Positions 21,764 through 33,323 of a stretch of 64,000 nt of DNA are shown here, piece by piece (within the stretch, counting starts at the first letter, position 1; each line of letters opens with the position of its first letter). Both the position numbers and the translations under genes were made by a program. The stretch spans positions 202,912,501-202,976,500 of the forward strand of contig CM032228.1 of assembly GCA_019009955.1 (NCBI GenBank), written 5' to 3'. The notes under the pieces are model-generated. The model saw nothing but the letters and a program-made list of their open reading frames with translations, was not told the origin of the DNA and did not search any database. This DNA comes from Riptortus pedestris. Lineage: Eukaryota; Arthropoda; Insecta; Hemiptera; Alydidae.

Positions 21764-22960
21764 TAATCAACTGGTTCGTTCGTTTATAATAACAAGTCGT
21801 TCGTTTTCGTATTACTTAGTTAGTCAGATATTTTTTGTATTTCAGTTTAAAATATATATTTCCCCCACAAATAGAAGGGTATAAATAATAATAAATAATA
21901 TCATCCTCTCTTTCCAAGTAATCAGTGAATTTCTAAGTATTCCCATCCTAGATATAGAAAGTCATAAATGGTTAGATGTAATACATACATGGTAGGTAAT
22001 ACATATAACTACCCTCAAAACTTCATTTCCAAAATGGTTTCTGCTAAAAACGTCCCTTCTTCAAAGATTTAGGAGACCATTTTTTATGGAATCAAATTCT
22101 TACTAAGTTAGGTACATATGACAATAAGTTAGTCCATTAAAGGGCAGTTTAACAGTGTTATAGGTGCGATGTTGATAACATTACTAAGTTCCTTATTTAT
22201 TTATTCGAAAGTCCGAAGATGGTAACCTTAATCGTTGAAACCAAAAGAAAGGGAGTGAAATGCTAAAAGGGTCCTCTTGTAAATACGTAATATCTGTATT
22301 TTCTTGTTGCGTGTAACGATCGCTGAGCTGGGCATTACTCCTCCTGTTGGTTATACAAGAATCAATAAGACCAAATGGTAGGAATAAAGTATTAAACAAG
22401 TCAACAAAATATTTCATTTCCTTGTTGAAAAGGGAATACTGCAATAACACCAGCATAAATAAGGTACTCCCCAGAGTGCCGTGATGTTGGAGAATACTGA
22501 ACGCAATACAAAAATGTATTGCTGGCCTTAAATCTAGCCCACCCATCCAGATTCAGGGACCGAGCTCAACAGACCAAGCTTGACCTCAGAGATATTCCTT
22601 TCCCCGTCGTGGCAAGGCTTAGGAAATCTGGTCCTCATCGTTTTATAATTATTTTACAAGTGTAATATGAAGACTCAGTCCAAGTATGCCATAAGACATT
22701 AGTTCAAATATTTTTGTTGTATATATGAATTATGGGTTCAATTCTCACATTGGCACAGTAACATGTTTGGTGGCAGTCTCAGAGTTTAAAATGCCCGTCA
22801 TTCATAAACAGCATAAACTACACAGTTTTTCGATTTGCTGGAATGCATCTCCACACACTACCTTCTAAATCTCACTAAACCCCTATAGCCCAATACATAA
22901 AAAAGTCTTAAAATTTAAATTGTACACTGACTAGTGGCATAATATTTCTAAAATAAAAAT
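21764..22960. other. Unassigned DNA with a 117-codon frame at 22193-22546 (minus)
   Basis: The minus-strand frame is Leu/Phe-rich, starts MGGLDLRPAIHFCIAF and has an upstream GC-richer stretch (22535-22640). I recognise no family. It could be a decayed LINE or host exon fragment, or chance. Confidence 0.3.
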
Positions 22961-22964
22961 CATT

Positions 22965-23170
22965 GAGTGAGTGAAGTTTACTGACGGCTAAAAACGGAAA
23001 AATACAAAAAAAGACCCTCTTAAACATTTACGTTGGAAAAAAATAAATAAAACACTAAACAAAGGAAAATATTGTTGGATAAAACAGCAAGGTGACATTA
23101 ATCCAAGGGGAACACTTTGCGACCCATCTTACAATACAACAATGGAGATATTTAAAACTCCTGGAAAGAT
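22965..23170 (+). mobile_element. Stem-loop element, strongly decayed
   Basis: Weak colinear match: 'gtgaagtttactgacggctaaaaac' to the type II block and 'acaatggagatatttaaaactcc' to the common half. Confidence 0.4.
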
Positions 23171-23174
23171 GTGT

Positions 23175-24140
23175 TCAGTAAAACAGAGATGCTCCTGATT
23201 GAGTAGTTTACTTGAAACTGGTAAATATCCAGTGTGCTTACTATAAAATAAACATTTATGCTGTACGAGTATAACCACAATAACTAATTTCTCTTAAGAT
23301 GAATGTATTAAATACAACTGTTGTTCATTTTAATAATTCTGCTGGCACTTAAAATCAATATTCACTATTGTGTTTAACATTAATATATATTATTTATTTA
23401 TATTTATTAAGATGTTCATTAGCAAGGTAGTAACAATTCTACTATAACACCAGATACTTCCTAAATAGTTTAAGAACGATTCATTTATGTTAAAATTATA
23501 AGTGGTTCTAAAAGAAATTGGGAAAATACCTTTAGTAAATGCTCTTCAGTTTATTATTTCTTAAATATATACCGAGAACAAGATATACATAAGACGAGTG
23601 GTGACTTTATTCAGTTGGATAAACTAGTTTGTTGCCCGTTAATCAGAAGACCCGAGACACACGAAATAAATAACTTGCCCTTTTTATTTATTCATTGATG
23701 TCTAAGCTATTCTATTCATTGACAGTTTATCTAATATTTATTATTATTCATAAGTGGCGAGGAACGGACGAATTGGCGAGTCGATATATAATAGAACATG
23801 TTGATATATGAGAGAATAGCCGTGGGGTGGGGAGAGAGATAGAAGAGCATAGAGATAGAAAGGGAGATATATGATTAAGTGGGATCGAGTCGAGTAGGGC
23901 ACATTGAGGATGGATCAATACGGTCATTTACGTCCCCTTCCACATACCCGCCTCTCTTACATATTACACCTATACAACTAATATTTACACCGTCACTAAA
24001 TTAAAAAAATTAAATAATACAATAACAAATAAAAAAAAAATAATTCATAAATTTATACAAAAAAAACAATTAAGTCAATATAATGCGGGTAATAGTGGAC
24101 AATAAAAAATAACTATATTTTTGTACCATGTGAAATGTTG
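23175..24140. other. AT-rich DNA; purine-rich stretch at about 23760-23900
   Basis: No gene recognised. The purine-rich stretch matches no other repeat in the window. Confidence 0.35.
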
Positions 24141-24146
24141 AAAATT

Positions 24147-24355
24147 GAATTATTTATTAACGTCCAGTTTTTGCAACTAAGGGAAATTGGGACGGGTTAT
24201 CTGTAGGTTACTAACCCTTTCTAACCAGGGCGAAACTAAGGATTTTATTTAATGAATTCTGTCCCTTTGCCTAGACGGGAATTGAACTCGCCACTCTAGG
24301 TTTACCATGTGAGATTAAGGTTAACGCTTTAACTCGCATGGCTAACCCGAGCCCC
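24147..24355 (-). mobile_element. tRNA-derived SINE, full length
   Basis: Minus-strand copy with intact B-box region ('aattgaactcgccactc' on plus) and head ('ggctaacccgagcccc'). The flanks (gttgaaaattga / gttaaatgatga) might be a decayed duplication, but I would not rely on it. Confidence 0.85.
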
Positions 24356-24978
24356 GTTAAATGATGATTACTCTCATTTCATAACTTAAGTATGCAATAT
24401 TTTAATTCTAATATTGTGTAGAGTTGTCAGAAATTAAAAAAAACTATTGAGAATTTTTTACGTAGAAACGACGGGCATTGGATATACTTATATATAAATA
24501 ATAGGTGTTCCCTTTCCTTTCAATGGATATAGACTAATATTTCTTGTTCCGGAACAGTTAATATAACAAAAGACACACTGTTAGTAAAGTGTTACATTTA
24601 CGTAAAGAACACAGAGGTTTTTAGAGAACTAGTAAATATATATTTATTCACTGTAGCAAAAAGAAAATAAGTCAGAATTTTTTGTGGCCTTTTAAATTAA
24701 AGAAGAAACGTATCAATAAACTACCCGTAAAGTGGGAAGTTCGTAGAGTAATGGAATCCAGAAGTAGTTCACAATAAAACGCCGCAGATTCTTCTTGATT
24801 CCAATAAGAGGCTAACTAATAACAAACTGGGAACCTGATAGGGATAAATCTCTAGAAGAATAGAAAGGCTGACATATCATTAAGAATAGCTAACGTTTGC
24901 ACGTAAATTAGAACATTAATGTACCTCCAGTTTTGTCATACTGACATGGAGTCAATGAGAAACTGACTACTGATGAGA

Positions 24979-24981
<3 letters not shown>

Positions 24982-25054
<73 letters not shown>
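24982..25054. repeat. (TA)n(TG)n compound microsatellite
   Basis: About 35 bp of TA followed by about 37 bp of TG, not attached to a recognised element. Confidence 0.95.
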
Positions 25055-25056
<2 letters not shown>

Positions 25057-25059
25057 AGT

Positions 25060-26280
25060 TTTAAAATAATTTCTCTATTTTCCTTTACTTCATATCATCG
25101 AAATTTCAGTTTTTGTATCAAAAATGGTTTTGTCGTCTTAGTCAGTTGATCATAACAATTTAGCTAAAACCAAGTCAAATAAAACAGTTAAATAATTTCT
25201 CTGCTGGCATTCCCAATTCCCATTAAGTGTTCCCATCAATAAGATTACCGATCAATAAGTCGGAATAATTTATTTATCGAAGCCCGCATAACAAATGCCA
25301 CATTAATATATTTGAACGACAATAGGACATTAACATTAATACTTACTGCAGAAATCAAGATATTTTAGAGCTAGTAGTTCATATTAAATGTACCTGGATA
25401 TATTTCAAATTCACTCAACTGCTACTATTCATGTAATACATTATCGATAGGCTTAAGGAATTTTAAACTTTGTAAAATTTGGTGATTGAAGCCCGCCTTC
25501 TGCAATTATGAATTTAAGACAATTACACTTTGCTATACTGAGTTTCAATTTTAAACTAAATTGAATAGCAAAGCGACTTATATTTTTAGAATATTGAAAA
25601 AAACTGTTAAGGAAGTAAAATCACACAGTAGAGTAACTTTTTTGTCAATGGCCTAGATATTGCTGAGTTGGCTGCTGGTTAGATTGCTCCAGTAGATTAA
25701 ATTGTGGGAAGGGCAGGCTGCCATTAGGGTTTTCAAAGGAATCTGCGAGATAAACAATCCTTATCTCTTCTGGGAACACTACCCTTTACCCAAATTGAAT
25801 CAGGGTTATGTCGGCTGGGGAGAGGACTAGGAAATTATCTTATCTTGATTTATACAGAGGGGTATTAGCCAGATTGTTGAGTGGTAAAAGGATATGTCTG
25901 TCTTTTATTTCGGATTTATGGACAAGATCTCATTTTCTTTAATGTCCTCAACAAAATTGGTGGTATGAATTCCAAGAAGGCAATTCGGTGGGTAAAATTA
26001 ATTATTAATACAAATGTAAGCAAATTTTTAAATTGTTTAGTTTGTTACACGGGAGATAAGGTGCTGCCCATAAGCTTCTGCAGACTGCTGAGTATAATGC
26101 GCTAAGTCACTACTTGTTTTATATCTGCGTATATAACGAAAACAAACAAAAATATATTTAATTTCAATTTGATTTTTTTATCGTTTTTTTATTAGAAGAG
26201 TTTTTATATTTATTATTTGATTTACCATTATTTCTGCAATATAGTGCGTTATTTTAATTTTGGAGCAGTTATTATTTTTT
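25060..26280. other. AT-rich DNA; would hold the 5' LTR if the gag provirus is intact upstream
   Basis: No gene recognised. The stretch just before the primer-binding site ('cctcgggctctaaag') is the natural place for an LTR 3' end, but no LTR start can be fixed without a second copy. Confidence 0.35.
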
Positions 26281-26299
26281 TATACCTCGGGCTCTAAAG

Positions 26300-26317
26300 T
26301 GGTGACCCCAACGTGAT
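26300..26317 (+). other. Primer-binding site complementary to tRNA-Trp
   Basis: TGGTGACCCCAACGTGAT is complementary over 17 of 18 positions to the 3' end of eukaryotic tRNA-Trp including CCA (known tRNA ends ...CACGTCGGGGTCACCA). The one mismatch is a CpG-to-CpA change. It overlaps the gag start codon at 26316, as is common in arthropod gypsy-type elements, and marks where minus-strand DNA synthesis would start. Confidence 0.75.
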
Positions 26318-27093
26318 GGACACTCAGATGGGGGAAAACGTAGAGGACAAGTCTGCAACCGGCGAAACTACCGAAGTTGCCGCTTGTGGAGCAGGGCCGA
26401 GCATCCGAATACCAAATTTCTGGAAAGCCGACCCGGAACTCTGGTTCTGCCAGGCTGAAGCCGTTTTCGCCACATTCAAGGCAAGCTCTTCTCGAATTAA
26501 GTTTCAGCTGGTGGTGACGAACCTTGAATTCGATATTCTCAAGGAGGTAGCGGATATCGTAAAGAACCCCCCTGCCGAACCATATGAAGCTCTTAAGACT
26601 CGACTTCTGCACCGGTACGCGGAATCTGAAAACCTCAGAATTCGTCGTCTTTTGGAGGAGAAGCGCCTGGCTGAAGGAGAAAGACCGTCCCAGCTTCTCA
26701 ACGAGCTGAAACGTCTCGGAGGTACCTCCTGTCTTCAGACCTTTTACGAACGATGTGGCTGAGGGCACTACCCGACCGTATGCAGGCAACATTAGCAGTG
26801 ACCACTGAGTCCTCCGTGGATAAATTGGCAGAAATCGCCGACAGAATTGCCGAAGTGTACGAACCGACCATCCACGAGGTACGCACACAACCCACCTCGC
26901 CCTGACCCTCTCAACTAGCTCACCTGGAGGACACATTTCAGCAGCTATGCCAAGACGTGAAGGAGCTTAAAAGCCAATTGGCGCGAGGGCGACGAGAACG
27001 ATCACACTCCCGGGGCCGGACCTGGTCACCAAGCCGTAATCGAGAATGGTGCTATTTTCGCGAGAAGGCCCGAAAATGCCGGCAACTTTCTTT
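26316..27093 (+). pseudogene. gag: Ty3/gypsy-type retrotransposon gag, frameshifted and truncated
   Basis: The first frame starts at the ATG at 26316 and reads a gag of the arthropod gypsy type: 'FWKADPELWFCQAEAVF' (about residues 36-52), then 'KNPPAEPYEALKTRLL', 'LLEEKRLAEGERPSQLL'. A one-base frameshift near 26730-26740 moves the reading to 'MWLRALPDRMQATLAV' and 'LAEIADRIAEVYE'. A TGA near 26903, followed by 'LKSQLARGRRERSHSR' and 'KARKCR', leads toward the expected zinc-knuckle linker. Homology stops abruptly at about 27093 in a T-run, so the rest of gag, pol and any 3' LTR are absent. Gag forms the retrotransposon particle. The minus-strand frames over this region are shadows. Family assignment is confident; clade is not. 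Confidence 0.85.
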
Positions 27094-27686
27094 TTTTTTA
27101 AAATATCCATTTTAATTTAGACACCATTCTAAAAATTTAGTACAAACATTTTACTTAAAAAATAAAATAGAAAGTCTCCCCTCTCCATTTTCTTTACATA
27201 ATTGCATTGTTATGTAATACAATGCAATGGCATAACTTTCTTATTGAAGTCAAATTATTATTTTATGGTGCTGTTTCACATTTCTTTCTTTTGTGTCTTG
27301 ATTTTTTTCATAACTATGATTGTTTGTTCTTTCTATATGCCCATTATTTGTTTCTTTTTTATTTTATTTTTTAAAATATTATAAAATTTATATTTCTTGT
27401 ATTCAAAAAGTGCATAGAGGTAATGAGAGTCAGTGACAAACGCATAGAGGTGACGTGTTGAAATATGACTTCGTCATCGTTCGGCAGTCCCGTATTATTA
27501 TATATTTAGTTTCATTTCAAACCTGGGGGTTTGGGCTAACGAAAATAGGTTTAGTCCATTATTTTAGTTTACTCTTTATAATAAAGGCTGAATTCATTCA
27601 CTTATGAAAAATAAGTAATGCTATATAACGATTGATTTTCTATATATATATACGATTTCCTTTACAAATATTACTAAAGACGAAAT
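27094..27686. other. T/A-rich DNA, no gene
   Basis: Low-complexity T- and A-rich sequence. 'gcatagaggt' occurs twice, at 27412 and 27443. No coding signal. Confidence 0.4.
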
Positions 27687-27698
27687 TAATGCAATTAA
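27687..27698. repeat. 12-bp direct repeat flanking fold-back 2 (left)
   Basis: TAATGCAATTAA here and at 27969-27980 exactly bracket the fold-back. Confidence 0.7.
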
Positions 27699-27968
27699 CG
27701 TTGTTTTAAACTCCGTCGCTGGGAATCTATTTCATTTGTCTTTTGCGGCATTATCTCCAGCGGTGTCTATGTTGTGGTGGCCCAAGATCTTTCGCCGGTC
27801 TTCCAATCGGCTTCTTCTGGTGGTGGTCATGCTTTGGGTTTGCGTTTAAGAGCTGCCACAAGCACACCCAAAGCATGACCACAAGAAGAAGCCGGTTGGA
27901 AGACCGGCGAAATATCGTGGGCCACCACACTATAGACACCGCTAGAGATATGCCGCAAAAGACAAATA
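27699..27968. mobile_element. Fold-back element 2, same unclassified family
   Basis: The 270-bp element has a 27-nt head ending TCGCTGGGAA and two roughly 110-bp arms (about 27729-27844 and 27867-27968) that are about 90 percent reverse-complementary, with small bulges, around a loop of about 22 bp. The head has exactly the same length and aligns without gaps to fold-back 1, and the outer arm ('ctccagcggt' on the left) also matches. The inner arms are GC-richer and unrelated to fold-back 1. The 12-bp duplication fixes both ends. The overlapping 89- and 104-codon frames on opposite strands are consequences of the inverted repeat, not genes. Confidence 0.8.
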
Positions 27969-27980
27969 TAATGCAATTAA
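27969..27980. repeat. 12-bp direct repeat flanking fold-back 2 (right)
   Basis: Second copy of TAATGCAATTAA. Confidence 0.7.
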
Positions 27981-30697
27981 GTTTTTGTTTGAACATATCT
28001 TTTCTACATGGAATTAACAAAAGTTCACAATTTTATTCACAAGTTTTGAATATTTAATAGCACGGGATATAAATAATTATGACACGAAATAGAAGTCTGT
28101 TTTTATAAAATGTTGGCCAAAATGTATTCCAGGAATATATGAAATTGTTGTGCAAATGCAAGTTCATTATATTTTTATACAAATACATTGCGTTGTCACA
28201 CGGAGAGTAGCTCCAAAATGAAGCACCTGGATTCAAAGATAGATGGTAACTCCTTTAAACGAAAGAGGTGTCTAAAAAATAGTCTGTCGTAGAACAAGTC
28301 TTCACTTCCATTACCTGATTGGTTATCAGGGAATATGGAGCACCTAAACATATCGTCTACCACAGACAGAGAAAACGAGTATGGTGAAACATGATAAGCG
28401 AGGTAAACATATTCGTGATGACACATGGCATTAGCCTCTCAAACAAATCATATTTTATGCAGTGTATGAAAAATAAGTAATATTGCGGGACAAACATATT
28501 CTATATGGTTCTACCTGCATAAGATTCATCTCATACTTATTTGAACATAAGTATAAAATATTTTCGAAATACTGTAAAAACTTATAGCAATTAATCAAAA
28601 TCATTAATAATTGGCGTGCACTAAATCCCAACTCCTACTAATACGTTTTCAATTTTTTCTTTACTAAAGTTAGTTTAAACATGTAGTTTCTCATTGTTAT
28701 TAGCAACTTATTTCTTCATATTGAATTGCTGAAAGGTGCAAAATCTTTTTAGAGCATTAATCATATGCTAGCTGTTGGATTTCTATAATACAAGATCATG
28801 GTAGAAATGAAGATCATGAAGGAATGAAAATGTAATTTAGCCGTCGACATTTGAATATAAGAAAGTCAAAAACAAGTATCTTAACAGTATTCAGTAAGTA
28901 TGACGTATGTATGCACCATCCAAATAAGAAGGGTAAGGCAATATGATTATTAGTTAAAATTAAGTATAAAATGTATACATGTATATCAAATTTCCTAAAT
29001 TTACATCAACTTCTGAAAGAGGAATAAGCAATTCACAGAAAGGAGGAAATAATAGCAGGCCTTCAAATAAAAAACCTGAAAGAAAGAGCATTTTCATACA
29101 CATAGTACAAAATAATCTCATAAGAGCTTATACAGCCCTTTAATCTTTTAGAATATCTCTTTGCTAATATTTAATATAAAATAAAATCGGATATTCATGT
29201 ACCTTACGTGGAAGCCGGTAGCCAGAGAGTTAAAAAATGTATGTCGAACAGCACGAACAATCGTCAGAGGAAAGAATAGTATACACGAATAGGGAACAAT
29301 GTATATTTGCCTAGAGAGACTTGAAAACGCGATAAAACATAACGTCAAACAATCGCGTATGAAAGACCAAATGGGGCACATGGAAAGGTTTATTTTACGT
29401 TCCGCTTCCCCCTCATTGTTTAATCAGATAAAAGGGGAAAAGCAAGAGCCAAAAACTCGTTGTGCCCGAGAACAAAGATAAACTGAATAATTCAAAGTTT
29501 CCTGGAAGAGGAGGTTTTCTCCCTTTTGAGCAGGAAATGGAGAGTGGACGAGTGAGCTAAAACTTTTTGTAATGAGAGCAAAAAGTGAGTGAAGGGACGG
29601 GTCATCGGAGAGGACGAGATTAAACAAGGCCAGAAAAACCTGTGAGCGCTCTCCAAACATGGACGTCATACAACCTCAACAATATTCATATATCTTTTTC
29701 ACTTATGAAAGATTCTATAATTAAATCTCTTTCCTTTAAGTGTAATGATTTAACTTGACAAACAAAAATGCATAATATTATTTCTTTAACTAAACTCAGA
29801 TTGCTAGTATAAGTAGGAACTGTCTACCTCTTTAGGAAGGTTAAACATGATAAGATACATTGGTCCAATGTGTCCCACTCATTGAAAAAGAGTGACGCAA
29901 TATGAATATATGAACTGACAGAAACACGATTGAAATCAAAGCAAACCGGTATGTGTATCGGAAAGTAAATGGATTCACATTGACAATACTTTTGATAACT
30001 CTGATCTTTATATTCAAACCTACCTACCTAGGACTGCCGCCTCCATTTTGAGGGGTTCCCAACACCCCAGAGGTTACAAATTACTTCAAATTTGTAGTTT
30101 TCGCACAATACATGCAAATGCATACAGTTAGTTTTAACATTTATCTCGGAAATGGTTCTCTGCAGATGTGGCCAGAACTCTACGAACAGAAGTCTACGAA
30201 CAAGTAATCCCAATTTTGTTTTTTCTGCAATGCTGACTGTGACACGTTTACTATTTATGTAAAGCAACATATAATGAATGCAACTTATGAGCAAGTACGG
30301 GTTTTACTATAAGAATACTAATGTCCATTAGTTTAGATTAGTTGAAACGAAATCAAATCTCTCCCTCCGAAAACATAAATTTGGACTGTTTTGTTCTTGT
30401 CACTAAAGATACTCAAAAAATGCATACGTAAAGCAAAATTAAACCCGTCTAAGCATTATCAGCAATAGTAACAGTTTAGCTAGATTCATGGTAACGAACA
30501 AACAGCAGAATCCAATAAACGGAAAAATGTTTTCGTATACTCAGAAGTGACAGACGCTCTCAACTAGAAATTGGATTTGCAGCTCACACCTGATAAATTA
30601 TCCGTCAAGTGGAAACCCTGATTTCGATGAGAACGAACAAGGGTGTGCCTTTGTTTCAATGCGACCCGTTGCCTTCTGCATCAGATTATCTAACAAT
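27981..30697. other. AT-rich DNA, no gene recognised
   Basis: Several 60-90 codon frames (for example 28196-28426 minus, 29424-29669 minus, 30028-30294 minus) carry no recognised domain. No repeat family identified. Confidence 0.4.
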
Positions 30698-31276
30698 AAA
30701 AAGTCTGCCACGCAGGGCATGCATAAACTAAGCAGATTTCCCAAATAGAAATTTCAGGAGAGCCAAACAGATACGGAAACGGCCGAACTAGAAACCCATG
30801 AATAGGACCGAAGTTAGCCAATCTCATCTCGTCCGTTACGTGCACGCACATAATATAAATGCAAATATCTCAGTTAATATTCAAGATAGAGAATAAATGT
30901 ATATAACAATATTAATAGTAAATATAATTTGCAATAAGATTGGTTCTATACAATTTTTCGATTCGACGTATAGTAACGGAAATATTTCGAATTTTCGAAA
31001 ATCCTCCCTCTAAACCCTCCTCTCACTGGTCCGACTTCAGCCATTAACGAACTTGATCTTTATTTTTACATAAAACGTTTAAATATCGAGCTAGGTAATG
31101 ATCAAGCAAAAATTATACCGCTAGAGCGTTAACAGACATATATATATTTTGAATTTTGAAAGGACCTCATTTTCGTTATCTCCAGAGTAAAATCGATGGA
31201 CATTTGGAACTTTTTGAAAATCGCGTCATGAGTACGACCTCAATATCTGATTTCCCTTAAGGGAAATCTGCTAAAA
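30698..31276 (+). mobile_element. Stem-loop (HINE-like) element, full-length type I
   Basis: Starts AAAAAGTCTGCCACGCAG and has subterminal AAGCAGATTTCCC, a shortened type I block, the common half and a very short TA core (31138-31146). The palindrome GATTTCCCTTAAGGGAAATC is perfect and the end is CTGCTAAAA. Flanks ('taacaat' and 'gtagaag') show no duplication, as expected for Helitron-like insertion. Confidence 0.85.
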
Positions 31277-31979
31277 GTAGAAGAGAAATTCCATTAAAGA
31301 TCCATCTCTCCGCGTAGCCCCTCATACATATTGTCAGTAAGAATTTAGACACTCTTAAAAGTACCATTTTATTATAATGTGTAATACCTCCGGTAAATTA
31401 GTTACTGAGTTACGAGCAAAGGAGTTGTTGCAAGAAATGAACAATATATTTTTAATTGATATACTCAACGCTGTATAAAATGCTTTCGTGTAAGAGGCCT
31501 GTAAAATATTTACAGTAAAGATGCAGTCAATGTCAAAAATTCTGGAAGTAAAAACTACAAAAAAAAATTTTTTTTTTTGAGGGAATGATAAAAATAAGAA
31601 AAAAGATTAACTCCTTGTTAACCTTAAAAAACAACAACAATAAATTAAAAGTGAAGGGATGGGGGTGATAAAGCGGGCAGATGCCAACCTGGTTTAGAGA
31701 TTGGTGAAGGAAGTCCAGTAGAATAGAGTTATGTGGAGAGGAAGGGGTTTATAGGGCAAAGTGACCACCAACCCCACCTCAAGGATATGTCACCACTAAT
31801 CTCTACACTCCCTAACACAATGTTCCCTCTACGCCTCTCTCTAGCTCACTCGAAAACACTACACTTCTAATAGGTGATTTAAGAATTAACATTAGTTAAT
31901 AGATGTAACACCTTATAACAAATCGAAAATTGGAAGATCCTAATATAAAAGACTCAAAATAGTATTAGTTTAATTTGCA
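31277..31979. other. No gene; mixed-composition stretch at about 31650-31860
   Basis: Contains 'gggtgataaagcgggcag' (GATA core) near 31664 and a pyrimidine-rich end; candidate regulatory sequence only. Confidence 0.3.
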
Positions 31980-32938
31980 TTTTAGCAGATTTCCCTTAAG
32001 GGAAATCAGCTATTGAGGTCGTACTCATGACGCGATTTTCGAAATTTTTCTTCAAATGTTCATCGATCCTACCTAGGAGATGACGAAAATGAGGTCTGTT
32101 CAAAACTGCAAATACATATATCTGTTACCGCTCTAGCGGTCGCACGTATTGTTTAATCATTACCAAATTCGACATTTAGTCGTTTTATTTAAAAAGAAAG
32201 ATCAAGTTCGTTAACGGCTGAAATCGGACCAGGGGGAAGGGGGGGGTTAGAGAGGGAGAGTTCTGAAATCTGAAAATTCGAGTATATTTCTGTTACTATA
32301 AATCGGATCGAAAAAACGCATAGAATCTATAAGATTGATGAAATGATTGCAAATGAAATGAAATGAAATGTACTATAAATATTATTACATACATTTATTC
32401 TCTATATTGAATATTAACCGAGATATTTGCATTTTTCAGTTTTCAGCCTTCAGCAAACCCCCACTTCTACTCATGTTACATAAACAATACTCGGTTATGT
32501 TATAAACCATGTCATTCAAAGCTTAAATACCAAATATTGTTTTCAAGAGACATTTATTATAGGAGATACACGCAAATATGTTCAGGTGACCCCCCCCTTC
32601 TTAAGTTTTTGGAATGCTTAAATTTGATTGATTGAGATAAAAACTATTCTGATTCCTTATAAATTAAAATACTAGATATAGTAAATAGCTTTCAATCAAA
32701 TTAATAAGTTATATTTATATATGCTACAGAATTGGTTTTTCTTTCCTGTAGGAAGTTGGCAGAACTGTTTGTTTACATTACAGGTGCTTTCCGTCGGGAG
32801 GTTTCTTATTATCGTTTGATATTTATTCACTTAATATTCACGGTGTTGTTATGTTACCGATATGTAGATTTATCTATTGGTAAACTTCACGCTGGAAATC
32901 TGCTTAGTTTTCGCAGCCCCTGCGCGATGGACTTTTTT
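31980..32938 (-). mobile_element. Stem-loop (HINE-like) element, long composite copy
   Basis: Read on the minus strand, it runs from the 5' end (GTCCATCGCGCAGGGGCTGCG, near 32905-32932) to the palindrome and TTTT-complement at 31980. The 3' half (31980-32600) is intact, with 'gcgattttcg', 'gatgacgaaaatgagg' and type II sequence 'cagcaaacccccacttc'. About 150 bp at 32600-32750 does not match other copies, so the element is either longer here or holds an insertion. The frame 32732-32989 is an artefact. Confidence 0.75.
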
Positions 32939-33073
32939 AAAAAGTGGAGTTTAACTGATAATATGCGCTTCACGAATTACCTCGTTTAAAAATAAATATG
33001 TGATGTGGACACCACACGGCTTCCTGTAAAATTAAATATAGAAAATATTCTTTCGCCTGAACTTAAAATTATT

Positions 33074-33311
33074 AAATTATTTATTAACGTTCACTTTTGC
33101 AACTAAGGCTAATTGGGGCGGGTTATCACTCCTGGCTAGAAAAGGTTACCGCTCTTTCCTAGCCAGGGTGGGACTAAGGATTTTATTTAATGAATTCCGT
33201 CACTAAATACAATACTATTGCCCAGGCGGAATTGAACTTGCCAATCTAGGTTTACCATGTGAGACTAACGCTTTAACTCACATTGCTAACCTTAAAATTC
33301 ATATGAGCCCC
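33074..33311 (-). mobile_element. tRNA-derived SINE with 12-bp TSD
   Basis: Minus copy flanked by CTTAAAATTATT at 33062-33073 and 33312-33323. Two internal oddities: 'ctggctagaaaaggttacc' (33128-33146) is an inverted partial copy of the neighbouring 'ctttcctagccagg', and 'cttaaaatt' recurs inside the head at about 33292, as if the target sequence was copied into the element. Confidence 0.88.
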
Positions 33312-33323
33312 CTTAAAATTATT

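Noticed and set aside
22193..22546. 117-codon frame as a real gene
   Set aside because: No recognised domain or splice context; length is compatible with chance in a 64-kb window. Kept only as an unassigned note.
26280..26936. 218-codon open frame on the minus strand
   Set aside because: It lies antisense to the recognisable gag and shows no domain, so it is a shadow of gag.
27699..27968. A microRNA precursor
   Set aside because: Arms of about 110 bp are longer than most insect miRNA hairpins, and the unit is mobile (flanking duplication, second member). A hairpin siRNA source remains possible.
27743..28057. 104- and 89-codon frames on opposite strands
   Set aside because: Both lie in the inverted arms of fold-back 2; symmetric open frames are expected from the inverted repeat.
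31980..32010. Bacterial-style terminator or operator from the palindrome
   Set aside because: The palindrome is the 3' end of a dispersed element present many times, in clearly eukaryotic DNA.
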